DNA of 64,000 nt from Climacium dendroides (taxonomy: Eukaryota > Streptophyta > Bryopsida > Hypnales > Climaciaceae), in NCBI GenBank assembly GCA_950106755.1, contig OX467088.1, positions 9,470,001 through 9,534,000 on the forward strand, given 5' to 3'. Under the pieces are notes generated by a model. It was not told the DNA's origin. It saw only the letters and a program-made list of their open reading frames with translations, and did no database searches. This document shows, piece by piece, positions 46,501 to 59,688 of this stretch. Made by a program: the position numbers and the translations under genes. How positions within the stretch are numbered: position 1 is the stretch's first letter; each line of letters starts with the position of its first letter.

Positions 46501-48208
46501 CTATTTCAATTCTAATTTTCGTTTTTATCTTATGCTATTTTGTTTTGGACTTGTTGAAAATGTGGTTGAAAGATATCATGGGAACCTGTTGTGCGACGGA
46601 CTCATTGCCGTGGTGGTTATGTTTCTCTGCAGATTAATTATTTCAGGTGGGATAAGAAAAGAGAAGATCCACAAGGGTTTCACAGATTTGCGAATCTCAT
46701 GATCAACTTTCGAAGGTTGTTATCCAATAACTATCTGATTAGGCTTTTTCTGTTCTTGATCAATTAGTGATAAAGATCTAATGTCTACCTACATATTGTA
46801 CGTATCATTCATGTTTGCCTGTAGATTATGAAGAAAGGTGATGTGCCTATCTTATTGTTCAGGATACTTTTGCAGAGACACAGAGTCGCTAGGATTAGGA
46901 GAGTTCCCCACTGGAGACAGGCTTGAGTGGCACGGCATGTCCCCTCATACTCCCGACTGGACGGAGTCTAGCAAATTTGTGGCTTTCACCCTGGTAATTT
47001 TTCCATACTCCTATTATACTCCTATTACTCGTCGACGATAATCTTTGCTGAAATTTAACCCTTCGAACGTTGACGCTGACGTCTGACGTCCGATGAATGA
47101 CAAGGAGACAGAAATGCAACTATTCATCCTCAGAATTAGGGGTGGAAAGGGGAGATCTTCTACAGTAGTTTGACTCCCAATGAATATTTTTGGTTTTTTT
47201 AAACTAATGATGTCACACGGTTCCAAAAGAGCTGATTTCCACGGTCACCAGCCCGTCGTTTAAGGGTTAAGCATGATGATAATAGATTATCCATATGTTT
47301 GAATTGGAAAAAAAAATGCATAGATCTTTGTCAAATCAATTTAGAATCAATTGCCTGAGGATTCATTAAAAATATTTCTATTTTAAGTGATTTCATTTTG
47401 GTATGATTCGGTAAAATTTGGCGTCTATCAACTTGGTATAATCAGCCTGCAAAAATAGAGTTGGCCTTGCAATTAGTCATGAAACGTTGCCCTTCATTTG
47501 GCTTGCCTTCAATTCTTATTCTAGGTTTCATTTGAGTTATTCAACTTGCTTTGGAATGACAACAAAGCATCATTGTATGCAATCTTTATCACATTGGGTT
47601 TCCTTCTCCCTAAAGCGAGATTTTGAAACATTTTTTTTATTTAATTTTTGAACCCAGACAAAACACGGACAACTTCTTGAGTTTGTGTACCCGACATGTC
47701 TTCTAAATAGCCTCTTACTGGATTAAAGAAGTTGATGTGAAATATATGTCCTGCCCAGAATTTAGTGGTTAAGAGAACCAACTGCGGTGAACTACTTCTT
47801 CGTTCAGTGTTCGTGATTCCGAGTCGCTCTTGACCTCCATGATTTCTGTTTACTTGAAGCACATAGCTACACATGTAAGTAATGTTTAGATTTCTGCTAT
47901 TTCGCACTGAGACATCTAACTTTTTGGTATTAATCTATTTGCAGGTTGACCAGCATAAGAGAGAACTTTATATTGCATTTAACGCAAGCCACCTACCAGT
48001 GATGGTTACTTTGCCCGATCGCATTGGAGCTAAGTGGTACCCGCTGATAGACACCTCCAAGCCCAGTCCGTACGATTTCCTCACCGAGGATTTGCCTAAT
48101 ATTGACGTGGTCTTGGCACAAACCTCCAATTTCCTGAATAGTAGCTTGTACCCCATGATCAACTATTCTGCAATTGTTCTTGTCCTGAAAGATGAAAATG
48201 TATTCTAG
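40593..48208 (+). CDS. ISA1: Isoamylase 1 (starch debranching enzyme), chloroplast
   Basis: Eighteen exons: 40593-41012, 41806-41988, 42097-42189, 42472-42624, 42816-42907, 43121-43262, 43372-43479, 43774-43859, 44037-44108, 44619-44751, 44850-44936, 45070-45162, 45557-45715, 46039-46122, 46280-46360, 46633-46715, 46876-46993, 47945-48208. The sum is 2,451 nt (816 aa), all phases closing, slightly longer than the usual 780-800. It hydrolyses alpha-1,6 branches of pre-amylopectin in plastids, usually with ISA2. A Ser/Arg-rich transit peptide (about 1-70) precedes a CBM48 domain (about 98-200) and a GH13 barrel with DVVFNHT (365-371), nucleophile Asp440 in DGFRFDLAS, acid/base Glu498 in IAEAWD and Asp571 in AHDGF. 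The stretches [10 protein letters not shown] and [10 protein letters not shown] separate it from ISA3. All catalytic residues are present, so it is the active ISA1 type, not ISA2. Confidence 0.96.
44255..44383. repeat. Small GC-rich inverted-repeat element in ISA1 intron 9
   Basis: The ends TCCATGCGAGGCCATGA and the complement of GTTTATGACCTCGCATGGA form about 15-bp inverted repeats. The interior is unusually GC-rich for an intron here and holds a further short palindrome (ccagtgaactgg). It is probably a MITE. No target duplication could be fixed. Confidence 0.55.
47055..47270 (+). mobile_element. Complete short TTAA MITE (216 bp) in ISA1 intron 17
   Basis: Bounded by TTAA on both sides. The ends are TTAACCCTTCGAACG and the complement of cgtcgtttaagggTTAA. 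It is the best-preserved member of a family with copies at 9975, 10314, 15072 and 30111. It lies inside the 951-bp last intron and does not disturb the splice sites. Confidence 0.8.
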
Positions 48209-51044
48209 TTTCCTGTCACACATATATTGAGTTCAGCAAAATATCTGAATTTGTAAGTCTTTTGAAAGATCCACCAACTGGCCATTAAGTTATATTGTAG
48301 AGCAGTTTTTGAGAGAGATTGAGAAAGTTCACCTGCATGAGCTAGATTCATGAAATTTTAGGACCATATCCATCAATGGATGGGATGGGATTAAGAGTTG
48401 TTGCTGACTATTTCTATCTCTCCACTTGATCCTGGGCTGTGGGATTTTTGGAAAAATCTTGTTGAGCACCAAAAGTGAGAACTCAATGCCACTCCTCTGT
48501 GCATATGTATGGATATGTACTCATGTAGAACCAAGATGAGAAAAAAGTCATATGAATTTGCTTATTCTTAGAGTTACAGTACTATCCCCTCAAAAACACA
48601 GAGCAATTGATATATTTTGTTGCCTCTAAAGTCTTGGTTTTCAATGATTTTGGAGCATTTGTAGAAAACAATGGAAATATCCTTCAAGATGCATGAATAT
48701 TTTATAATATGTAGGAAAGTTTCCCTTGAGAAGGAATGCATTATTGTTTACTCATCTTCAACTAGTACTTCAAGAATTGGCCATGGTTTGCTTACCAATA
48801 TCTTATTTGAAAGACATGTGCATATGATTCACTAGTTAATGCTGCATTTGAGGACAACATCAACCACACAAGATAATTCAATGTAAGTAGTGTTAATCAT
48901 TGCAATCAACATTTTGTCTAACAATTCCATTTTCTGATGCAGTGCAATATGCTACCTAGTTTATGGAATTTAGTGCAATATCAGTTACCTTCAAGACAAT
49001 CTTGAGAGTGAGTAGTATTAAAAAAATAGAAAAGAAAGGATTTTGCAAGTTGTAAAGGATTATTGGTAGTACTATTCATACAAAACTGACTAAGTAGATG
49101 TTAATTCCAACATGGAGGAAGTTGTAAATTGGCTATCAAATTTTATTGGTTGTTGCAATCTTGGCTAAAATCTAATTTTTTCAAGGATTTTTTCTAATGT
49201 ACATTTAAGGTTGGTTTTCACTTGCTGTTAAAGAGTATTGTTAGTGAGGATCTTTGGAACAAATTTAGACCTACTTCTCAATTGGATTTACATTGCAAAC
49301 ATCACCTCCAATACCAAGCCCCCAATACCAAGTGTAAACATACCCTTAGTTACTGAAAATTTTAAGTAGCAATGGAGTTATGTGAATGCTATGTCATATT
49401 AGCTAGCTAAGAATCAACGTTAATTGACAAAATATTTGAAGTATTGTACCTCGTCCTTTCATTGCAATTATTTTAGTATTGTAATGTGTATACAATCAAA
49501 TAATGTACATTTGGGGTTGCAAGAAAGATAATATCCTACAAAGCACCATGAAGGTGATTGAATCATTTACTAACTTGAAGCAAGAAGAAAAGAATCTCTG
49601 ACTTTGTCTATCCATCTAATCTTGTAAAATAAACTCATAATTTGATTTCAAGATTCAATTTCACTATTTTAGACTTGAAATAGGACATAAATTTTATTTT
49701 GGGCAAAAGTGACATCAAATTTAGGACTATCAATACATGATAGACCATTTTTTGAATTTTTTTTTTTTTTAATATAATCAAGACATGTGAACCTGATAAA
49801 TTTTGGGTTCATGGGACTTCTAATACAAAATTTATGACCATCAAAATGCTCCCCCTTAAAATGTCAATGACAACAGGGATAGCCACACCTTCTTCATCAC
49901 GGTTGCAATTCTCGAAGAATGTGTAGGTGGCATTTTCTCGTTGGCAGTTCATGGCAGATGAAGCTTTGATTCTTCGAAAATTTAGAGTGTCATTCCTTGT
50001 CCTCTAGAGGTGAAGAAACAATCTCAAAGAAAAATTTCTCATAGAATTTTTCAATTTTGTTGGTTGTACGTGGCTTGCAAAGCTTCCATCTAGGTTTAAT
50101 CCCTCATCGCCTAAGGCCTGTTTGAATTTAAAAGCATCATTTCTGCGTTGTTCAAAATGTCACTAAGTTATAGAAATCTCAACCATACAATCTTGTAGTG
50201 TACATGTTGTAGATGACGTGAATCAAATTTGGAGTCATTTGATCACATAGATCATTTGCAAGATTATAATGTTTTAGTGTTGAAAAAAGATGCTGAAATT
50301 TTCCTAACAACACATTTGGAGGTGAAATTTGATTTCTAAACCTACTCAAATGAAAAAACTTTAAACTATAAAGTGATTTAAAATCAGCATACAAACACAT
50401 TGGTAAAAGAAAATATCATTGAATTGACTCACTATGTTTGTAAAATGACTTTCAAATGTTAAGAAAATAATAAGAAAAGTTGCAAAAAACACATTTAAGG
50501 TTGAACCTCCTACTAAAATGCTTCTCAATCACTCATAACTTCTTGGACTAATATGAAAGTTTAGCCACATAAAACTAGACTAGTATGCACAACTTTTTCA
50601 AATTTTTTTTATTGAAAACAAACACTATATGAAGAAGAAACAAGCTGCCCAAGTTCACTAAAATCCAAAAATATCGGGATTTTGCACTTTGAATTGCTCC
50701 CAAACATTAAAACAACTTGAATTGATAAGAAGATTTTTACCACAATAACTAGACTTCAAGGGGAATATAACCCAACAAATTTTATTGAAAATGAAAATTG
50801 GATGAAGGAAATAGAAGCCCCCAAAGTTGCAACCTTCAAATGCAGTTTGGTGAACTCTATTTGAACCTATGAGCTTCAATTGGCTTCTAAGAAACCCATA
50901 TTTCTTGAATTCATCTGAAAATTGCTCCAAACAACAAAAAAGGGGGTGATACCTTCTTTATGCAAAACAACTCACCAATGACTCCTCTTTTCTCTTGCCA
51001 ATTTCTTCAACTTCATAGAATTTTGGTCCTTGGTGACGGTGTGA
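48209..51044. other. AT-rich intergenic DNA, no gene seen
   Basis: 3' flank of ISA1 and then about 2.7 kb of AT-rich sequence. Minus-strand frames near 50658-50930 show no recognised motif and no splice partners. No long terminal repeats, primer-binding site or inverted ends are identified. Confidence 0.5.
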
Positions 51045-51218
51045 GGCCCATTTCACACATATTTGTCCATAAGCTGTGGACGAAATAGAAAGCAATTTCA
51101 TTGGTCCATCCTCAAGTTTCATCCACTTGGGGTTTCACACACGAGGGACGGCCACTTCACTGGAACTCCACATCATCTACAACTCCCGCCAAAATTATCC
51201 ACGGAGTGGAACTTGTAG

Positions 51219-51262
51219 CGGACAAGTTTGAGGTCACCTCGTGAGGTGATCCCAAACTTGTC
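51219..51262. repeat. Subterminal palindrome of the Harbinger element
   Basis: ggacaagtttg and its complement caaacttgtcc flank a second inner palindrome, ggtcacctcgtgaggtgatc. Together they give a 44-bp stem-loop about 175 bp inside the left end. It could be a transposase-binding or foldback feature; that is inference. Confidence 0.65.
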
Positions 51263-51734
51263 CAGAGGACAAAACTTCACGCGGCGTCTGCATCCTTCGT
51301 TTTTTCTCTAGAGTGCTTCGCAGGTTTTCTCTGGAGCTTGGTTTTTGTCTTGTGAGCATTTTGTTTCTTGCACGATTTCTTTATTATTGTTGTCGTGCCC
51401 AAGGTTTCCACTGCGGTTCTATTGGCGTCACAAGTGCAAAGAGGTGCGGCTTTTGACTTGAACACTTTTCTGTTTCATTTTAGTTTCTTGAGAACTGCTA
51501 CATTATGCTTTCGTAGATTCCAATTCTATGATTTCCTTTCACCTCTGCTTTCGTAATGTGTACTTGTCATTTCATAACCCTGGAAGAAGGGTATTTGCCT
51601 TCATTTTAGTAATTACAGAGACAGATTTAGTGAAGGAGGAAAAGGTCAGGTTCATGTCTTTGAGATTCCGGATTTTTGAATTGGGCTTTAGAGGTGAACA
51701 GTTTCCTTGTCTTCAAAACATATTTCAGGGTTCA

Positions 51735-52175
51735 TCATGCACCATAGGGTTCATCAGCTACCATATATAGAGGAGATCCAGAAGCTAACCTTGTAAGAGC
51801 AATAGCAACTTTCGTGTCAACTGGAACAGCCTTTCTCCACTTTGTATCTTTTTTGAAAATAGAAGGCGCTAGTTGTTGACAAACAAAATTGAATGCTTCC
51901 TTATTCATCCTGAAACGTTGTTTGAAGATAATATCGTTGTAAGATGCTACTAAATTGAAGTCAGCATATCCTACGACCCTATTATAAGATTGTATTCTCC
52001 CTAATTGTGATCCACCTCTACCTTTTTGGAGCATTAACAATTGTATCAATAGAAGGGCATTTTGATTTAGATTGAGGATGACCTCAACATTAGCAGTTTC
52101 AGTGCAAAAAAGAGCAAGCAAAGAAGCAAATTGTAAAATGAATACAACTATAAGTTTCCTATGAGAAGGATCCAT
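51735..52175 (-). pseudogene. PIF/Harbinger (HARBI1-like) transposase N-terminal fragment
   Basis: A 146-codon open frame starts MDPSHRKLIVV. It contains the helix-rich block typical of plant HARBI1-like nucleases just before the catalytic domain: FKQRFRMNKEAFNFVCQQL and WRKAVPVDTKVAIALTRLAS. Family resemblance breaks off after LASGS, and the catalytic DDE domain is absent both downstream and elsewhere in the element. The truncation coincides with the start of leader-like DNA at about 51280-51760. Confidence 0.8.
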
Positions 52176-55100
52176 TTTGGAGAAACAACAATATAGTAGT
52201 GGTATGTTTTATAAGAGAGGATACTACAAAAGCAACATAATAATGTTTGTAGGTCTTCATCTTGTAATATACACAAAGATGTGAGCAATTGAAGTTACCA
52301 AGAGAGAAGTGCAGATTAACATTACAAGAACTGCACTTACATATATATTATTAGAGTCTTTTATTTTTTTAAATGCCTTATTACCTTAAACTGTAAGTAT
52401 TTCCTAAACATTAATCTTTTAATAAACTTTTTTAACATCTTTTAGAGTGCATGTTCAGTTAATTTCGAGATAACTTAAGATATGTATTAGTGCAGTCTTC
52501 AAATGCATTTAAAGCACTTCTCCCTAAACTTTTAAAAGTTTTGTAAACTAATTGAAAATTCCATCTCCAAATTGCTCTTTGAAAATGAATGTACTATATG
52601 CTAGATTTATATTTGAAACAATGAAGTTAAACTATTGTAATCCCTCTAAAAAAATAAAAATAATAAAAATAATATTCTAATTTTTTAAAGTGTAAAACTC
52701 TTGGAATGTAATATGCCAAAAGTAATGCAAGTTTTTTGTTTTTTGGTGTTTGAAGATGCAATGCGCAAGTCAATGCTTCTCCAAAATAAAAAAGAACTCT
52801 TCAAAGAGGATTCTCTAGCCCCTAAACGCCTGGATTCATTGGGAAATAGTCAAACTTCATGTCTAAGTCAAATTTTCCCATTTAAATTGTGTTGAAATAT
52901 CAATCTTATATTTTTGTTACATGATACTATGAACTATGAGTCATCATGAAAATTTTCACTTTGTTTCATGAAAAATTGTCATAGTTATAATTTTTGTGTT
53001 GAAAAGTGAAAATAAATTTGTAAATATAGCAAAAATAGTTCAATTAATTCAATTTTTTTTGAAGAGGTACAAGTAGCAATGGAGATTAGTGTGAAAAATT
53101 CTCAACTAGTTATTTTATTTTTTACACCCAAAACACCCCTAGCAATGACCTTCAAGTAAAATTTCACTAATAAGTTAAATTTATCCTATTATATAATTGA
53201 TATATACAATCTTGATATTTTTCACATGTGTAAAATCATATTTTCTATTTATAGTGATTTTTTAATAAATTTTTATGGAAGTATCAAATAATTGTAATTT
53301 TTAAAATAAAAGGTAAAAATAAAATTATATCAATTAGAATATGTATTCAAATAATGTGAGATTTTTACCATAAATGAAGTGTAGAATGATAAACATGTTT
53401 GGTAACTTAAATTTGCCAAATCATCTTAAAGAAAGAAAATTCGAATGGAAAACACAAGATTTGGTGTAATTTGGATTTTAACACTTTGAGCTTGCAATTG
53501 CAATAACTCTTGAAGTTTTTCACTTTTTTCAAAATTTCAAAATGGGATAGAACAAAAACTTAACAAGCTTCAATTTCTTAGTTTTAAGCACACACAAATA
53601 ATGAATATTTTGAAAATTACAGTCAAGGTTGACCGAGGCGCATCCACTTTTTGGATGCGTGGACGTTTAAGGGCTAGTGGACGTCCGGTTCCATGTGTGA
53701 AACCATTCATTGGACGGACAAAACCAATGATGACATGGCAACTTCCCTCCACATGAAGGCGGACAATCAAGTGGACAAAGGGTTTCGTCCACAACCCAGT
53801 GGACAAATATGTGTGAAACGGGCCTGACTACCCCTAATGAATAGGAAAAAGGATGTAGCCAGGTAAAGGAAATGGATGTGATAATATGGAATTTTGTTGT
53901 GTAACATGGACATAAAATATTATGGTGCTTACACAAAAAAAAATTAATATATTAGTTAGACTTAGAAAACCCTAAAATTTAGTAATCCAAAATTTAATTT
54001 ATAATGCAATTAACCTAATATTTTATTAATAATACAAATTCCAAGATAATTGCATTTATAGTAGGAAAAAACTCTTGCTATTCAAGTTCATTAGATGTTG
54101 AATCATTTTACTCTAAAAATTTTGCACTATAAATTTTGATTATGAAACATTTTTTACCTTCAAAACACTAAAGGTGCTTTTCAAGAGAAATTGTCAAAAT
54201 TTGCCATTTTTAGATCATTGTCCAAAATTGAAAATAATTTTTTTTTGGTTGAAATTCAACTATAATAAAGTGTAGCAAACTACTATAAACATGTATTGAA
54301 AAAATTCTAGCCCATTTGACCATGTGGATTGAAAGATTATAACATTTGAAGTAGAAAAAAAAATGGGGTTAACAAAGTTCAAGCCTTCTTGGAGTAAAAT
54401 TTTTGCTCTTGATGAATTTGAGTATTTCTACCATTGAGTTTAGATCTTGTTAGGTACACTCATGCAAAATTTTAGAAGCACATATGGAGTTTAGCTTATT
54501 CTAAATCACCCTGCAATGTAAGGAGGTTAAGTAAACTAGCCATACTTTGGTCATGTTTTGATGATTTCTTATGCCATGAGGATTTTTTAATTTCAGATCC
54601 AAAAAATAAAAAGTTAGAGACAAACATTTGGAATATGTGGGAAAAATTTCAATAACTTCATAGATTGCAAGATAATGGGGCTTGAAGTTAGAAGAAAATA
54701 ATTTTTTTTCAAAACTGCCCTAACACAGCTAAGAAAATTTGACTTCTTTTAGAACGTGGTTTGAGAACTAAAATCTTCTTTACTTAGACAATTTTATGCT
54801 ATATTTTATTATTTACATACATGCTAGATTTCAAAAGTTGATGAGGATTTTAGCAAAGATGCCCAAATTGTCCAAATTTTTCAAGGAGCATAACTTTTGA
54901 TTGAGGCACCTTATCAAAAAAAAAATTATTTTCTTATGAAAGGGATAGATGTTCATACCTTGTATCAAAATTTTGTGAACATATGACCCAAACTGACTTT
55001 GTAGCAACATACCTAAGATTTCTTGTGTACTTTGAATGGACAATTGGTCCTTGAGGGGTTAAGTTGAAAAATTGAATTGAGAGCATAGATTAACAAAAAA

Positions 55101-58100
55101 ATTATTTTAAATCCTATGGAACTTTTATTTTTTGAAAATTGTGAAAATTTAATTAAAAAAATAACCCTTATGCATTGCAAGATCCAAGCAAGTGCTACAA
55201 AAAAATGCTTCTTCCAACCCATAAAGTCAATCTTATAATGTGTCATTGCCACCTTAAATGCATATGGAGGCAAGATGTCTTGTGCTAAATCCTAAGCACA
55301 TAAACACAAGACTATCATGATGCAAGATTTCTACAAGTGAAAAACAACAATGCTAGAATCAAGGAATGCAAATATCAAAGAATGTTCTTGCATTGGAATT
55401 TCACAACAAACCTTTCAAAAGTATTTCGTGTCAATATCCTAAACCAATTGTACTTGAATATCAAAAATCATAGCTAAATATTTTTGGACACACAAGAAAT
55501 ATTTGCAAAACTTGCATTAATGTGTTGTCAAGCTTAATTTACTTCTAGTAGGCATCTTATATTAAAAATAGATGAAATCCATATCCTATCCTTTTAAAAA
55601 AAAATCCAAATCGTACAACTCACATACTATGTTTAAAGTACTAAATTTTAGGCTTTTTGCTCTCATTGCTCTAGTGTCTTCATAACCCCCAATGCTTAAA
55701 TTCATGTATATTATTAAGACAAACATCTAGTGACTCCCTCAAAAAAAACTCCAAATAGATGACTTTTAAGATGCAATTTGAGAGCTCAAAGCACATGATT
55801 TTGATAAATGGATGGTTTTAGATAGAATCAACAAGAAAGGATTTAAAGAATATTCTTGAGTCACAAGAAGTTTTAAAGAACCTTCTCAACTTACAAAAGG
55901 TATTGAGGAAACCTTCTATTGCTAGGATAGTCAATCATCTACAAGAAAAAGTTCTTAGGGGTGAAGATTGATTTTCTTTTTTGAACTTTTTTCTTGCTTT
56001 TATAGTGAAGTAGTAGAACACATTGTGTAAGCTTGATGGCTCAAGCCTTGTGATTTTTTTGAATTTCTATTTCTATTGCATAGAGTATAATATTTTATTT
56101 TATTTTTAGTATATTCAACTATAAATTCTTGCACTAGATGTATACAAAAATATTTTGGAAGAAATTTCAGTGACTTTTACCATGTAGATTGTAAGATATT
56201 AACATTTAATTTGAGAAAAAAAACTTTTTTTTCCTTTCAATACTAGATTATTAGACTTTTAATCCTCTAAATTTGGAAACTCCAAAGTTTAAGGTAAAAG
56301 ATATCTATGCTAGAGAATTGAGTTGAAAATCTAAAAGAAGAAATAAACTTAATTTTCATTCTTTAAAAAGTGCTAGTAAGTAGAAATATCTACAAGATGG
56401 AAAGAAAACCTAAATTGTCAATAATCCTCACATGAAATTGAACACATCAATCCTAGTAGTTATGTTATTCCAGAAAGAAATCTAAAACTTGTACATTAAT
56501 TTCTTAGAAAATTGTGAAATCTAGAATCAAAAGCACATCTACAATGTTATTTTCCATAAAAATATTCCAATTGCCCTCCAAACAAGACTCTTTGTAACTT
56601 CACATCAATGATGAAAATGGAATCAATCAAAACTTTCTATTTAGATAAAAAAATTATTTTACAAGAAAATCAATTTAAAAATATATATTTTTTGAACTTT
56701 ATATGTTTTATTGGTTATCTAGGCTTAGTTTTTTTTTTACTTTTCACTTTGAGTGGTATACCTTTTGCTATCAAGAATTAATTGAAAAAAAATCACCTTT
56801 CTATAAAACTAATTTTTTCTCATATCTTAAAGAAAGTTAAAATATCATGCCAAAAATCAAAATTGTAGATACCTACCAAAATTTCATTTGTCTTCTATAG
56901 GAGCAATTATCTTTTAAAGGTTAATTGGAGTTTAACTTTTATTTTGTAGAAAATATATATATCTATTATGAGCCCAATATTCATCATTAGTTTTACAAAA
57001 AACAATGATAATGTAAAAATATACTAAACCTACACTATTGGTATTTTGTTTTGTTTATAATTGTAGTTGGCATCTCCATGACTAGTGGGCCAATTGTGGG
57101 TCAATTTTGTTTTGTTTAGTACTGTCACAGATCCTTTAGCAAAGGGGTATTGTCATCACAACTTTTAATTTCAAAAAAGCAATTTCCTTATTTATATAAC
57201 GAATTGTACATAATGGCAGCTAATTGCGGAATTAAAGGGCAAGCTAGTACAAATAGTTGCTTACTTTAGTGAAAGGACTATTGACAAATGTGTAAAGAGG
57301 CTAGTTGTGCTTTAAAAGGCTGTGACTATTAGGAAGGTGGTAGTTAATTGTTGTGCCTTTTAACAATTTGCCCTATAAATTTTTTTTTAATTTTTTAATT
57401 CGAATTAGCTCTTACAATGCAATGTAAGGCTCACCCGTGAGTGAATTATTGAATGAGTAAATTGTTTATCATGAGAACTTAATATCTAAATCCAATTGCA
57501 AAATTGTAAATATGTGTTGGGATTGTACGAGTCAAATTGTGTGTGAAAATCTGAGTAAAAATTGGAATCAAATAAATCTGAAGAATTTGTACAACAGGAA
57601 GAAAAAGAGATCAAGCAAATGAAAAGTTGAAATTAAATTGTCTAGATGTCAAATTAGTACCATTCAAATTTGCATAGTCTTAATTATGTACAACTTTAGC
57701 CACAAATTGAAACCTTTTGAATCTTCCATGAGTGGACTTCCAGGGAATTGAAGAATTGAATTATGTAAAAAAAAACTATACTACAGGTGTGTACAAAGCA
57801 AGTATTGCACCAATGCAAAGTGCAAGGCAAAAAAATTGAACCCAAAAAAATTTGGCCTAAATCAAATAAGAATTTTTTTCTTAAAAATTTATTATCCTTT
57901 TGAGACCTTTCTACCCTTACTATAGGTACGTTCCCACTTGGCCTTATAGTGGCATTAAATCAGCTATAAATCGTCATACATTCCCACCTGCGTACTATGC
58001 TATCTACCAAATGTTCAAACCTACATAGCAATCGAGGTTGCATGGACCTGAGAGCGCTCCTAAGGCCAACAATCACTTATGTATTGTTGGCCCAACATAG

Positions 58101-58993
58101 AAAAAGTAGTCCATAACAAAAACTTTGAAATCTTTTAAAAGTGAAGATTTGAATATAAAGTGGCCGCTCTTATAAGCATGCTTGGCTGACAATCCATTAC
58201 GTAAGAACAAGGGCTGTCCAAGGCCAAAATTAGGAGGATCCGACTTAATATAATCAAAATTATTGTAAATTTTCAACAACCACCTTACATAAATTTGGAA
58301 GTTTCAATTATTGTAAGTACACAAGAATGATTAGTAGAAACTCAACTACTCGTACCTAGTTAAATCAAAGTCAACACAAAAATTGTGTTCAATGTAGAAC
58401 TTTAGACCTCATATAGGCATTGTAAAATAATTTGTTTCAAGAAACTTTGAACTAAGAAAATTTGGTACATCAAGCTAACTTTCATACCTAAAATTCGTTT
58501 GAGATTTGGAGCCTCAAATCAAAAGTTAGGGACAAAATTCGAAGAAGAGTAAAAAGGAACATCTTCTTTGATTTAGTTTGTGCAACAAGAAGTACAATTC
58601 AATTCATGATTTCATAACAAAGTGCACTTACTTGAAATCTTTTATTCTAGAAAGAGGAGACTCATCACTAAGGTACTTTATCAAAAATGATTTAATTTAT
58701 GAACCAATTGGTACATTCTTCATTTTTAAGGTAATTTGGAAAGTCATCCATTGATCACTTTTGGATTGTCTAGCATCTCAAGATTAATGAAAGTTGTGAT
58801 TTGCAATAATATTATTTTTTACTTGTTTATTTTGTATTTTAGATGGAAGTGATGAGAAGAGGATTCTGTTAGAAAAGGAGAGTACAAAGAAGACTAAGGC
58901 AAGAGTATTCTATAGTTTTAACCTACAAGCAAAGAGAGGAACCAAAGACTAAACTACAATACCCGAAAGGCACATTCAACATTCAATGATTAT

Positions 58994-59170
58994 TTAACCC
59001 TTTAAAGACCTTTTGTCCCCTTGGTAGATTAATGAGAGTTTGGGTAGGATTATGTGATCTCAATTTTTAATTAGATTTTTAAAAGATTGAAAAATATATT
59101 AGCTTTACAAGGACATAATTTTTTAAATTTCAATTGGTATGTGGGAGTAAAAGTTATGTGACACTAAATT
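58994..59170 (-). mobile_element. Partial copy of the long TTAA MITE family
   Basis: The terminus TTAACCCTTTAAAGACC is followed by 'ttgtccccttgg', 'gagagtttgggtagg' and 'acaaggacat' in the same order as the reverse complement of the right end of 26836-27893. The other end was not found. Confidence 0.5.
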
Positions 59171-59570
59171 CAAAATAGAGTTCATCAGGTGGAATAAAAA
59201 AAAATTAATTTAAAAAAAAATTTAAAAATTTGGGTCTCAAAGAAAATAAATTTGTATACATGAAAAGATTTGATTAATTCTATTTGGACTAGTGATGAAA
59301 AAGTGATGAAGAGATTCATGTTTTGAGGGAAATTAGAGCATCTTCTTCCAAAAAATACCTACAAGATTCAATTTTGAAATCAATTCAAAAAAAATTCCAC
59401 ATGGTTAACTTCCACTAAAACAAACTTTAAGGATGAAAATTAAAGTTTTTTCTTTTTAAATATTTTTTCTAAAATTCTCATCTCAATTTCTAAATATAAA
59501 AAATAATTAGGAGTTAATATGCAATCTATGCAATCTTGATTTATGGATAGCTTTTTATCCACTAGTAGAA

Positions 59571-59688
59571 ATATGGGCCACATAGACTAATGAAAAGTCC
59601 CATGAGAAGATCCCCATGGCCAACTTAATTAGATTTGGATCTTTAGGGGCATGTTTTTCAAGTCTACGTGGCCCATGTTTCTACTAGT
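59571..59688. mobile_element. Foldback MITE (118 bp)
   Basis: The left end ACTAGTAGAAATATGGGCC and the right end ggcccatgtttctactagt are complementary over about 30 bp (differences only at two or three positions), with about 55 bp between the arms. There is no coding content. Confidence 0.7.

Larger units (their letters stand above)
51045..53824. mobile_element. PIF/Harbinger-type transposon, defective (2.78 kb)
   Basis: Terminal inverted repeats of about 25 bp: left GGCCCATTTCACACATATTT, right the complement with one change (GGCCCGTTTCACACATATTT). Both ends are flanked by TGA, a 3-bp target duplication of the size used by PIF/Harbinger. The interior holds a transposase N-terminal exon on the minus strand and about 450 bp of leader-like DNA, with no DDE catalytic domain. 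The element cannot be autonomous. Confidence 0.85.

Noticed and set aside
57118..57147. TDPLAKG-like peptide resembling the end of a Copia polyprotein
   Set aside because: Seven residues only, with no RNase H sequence before it and no paired long terminal repeats.
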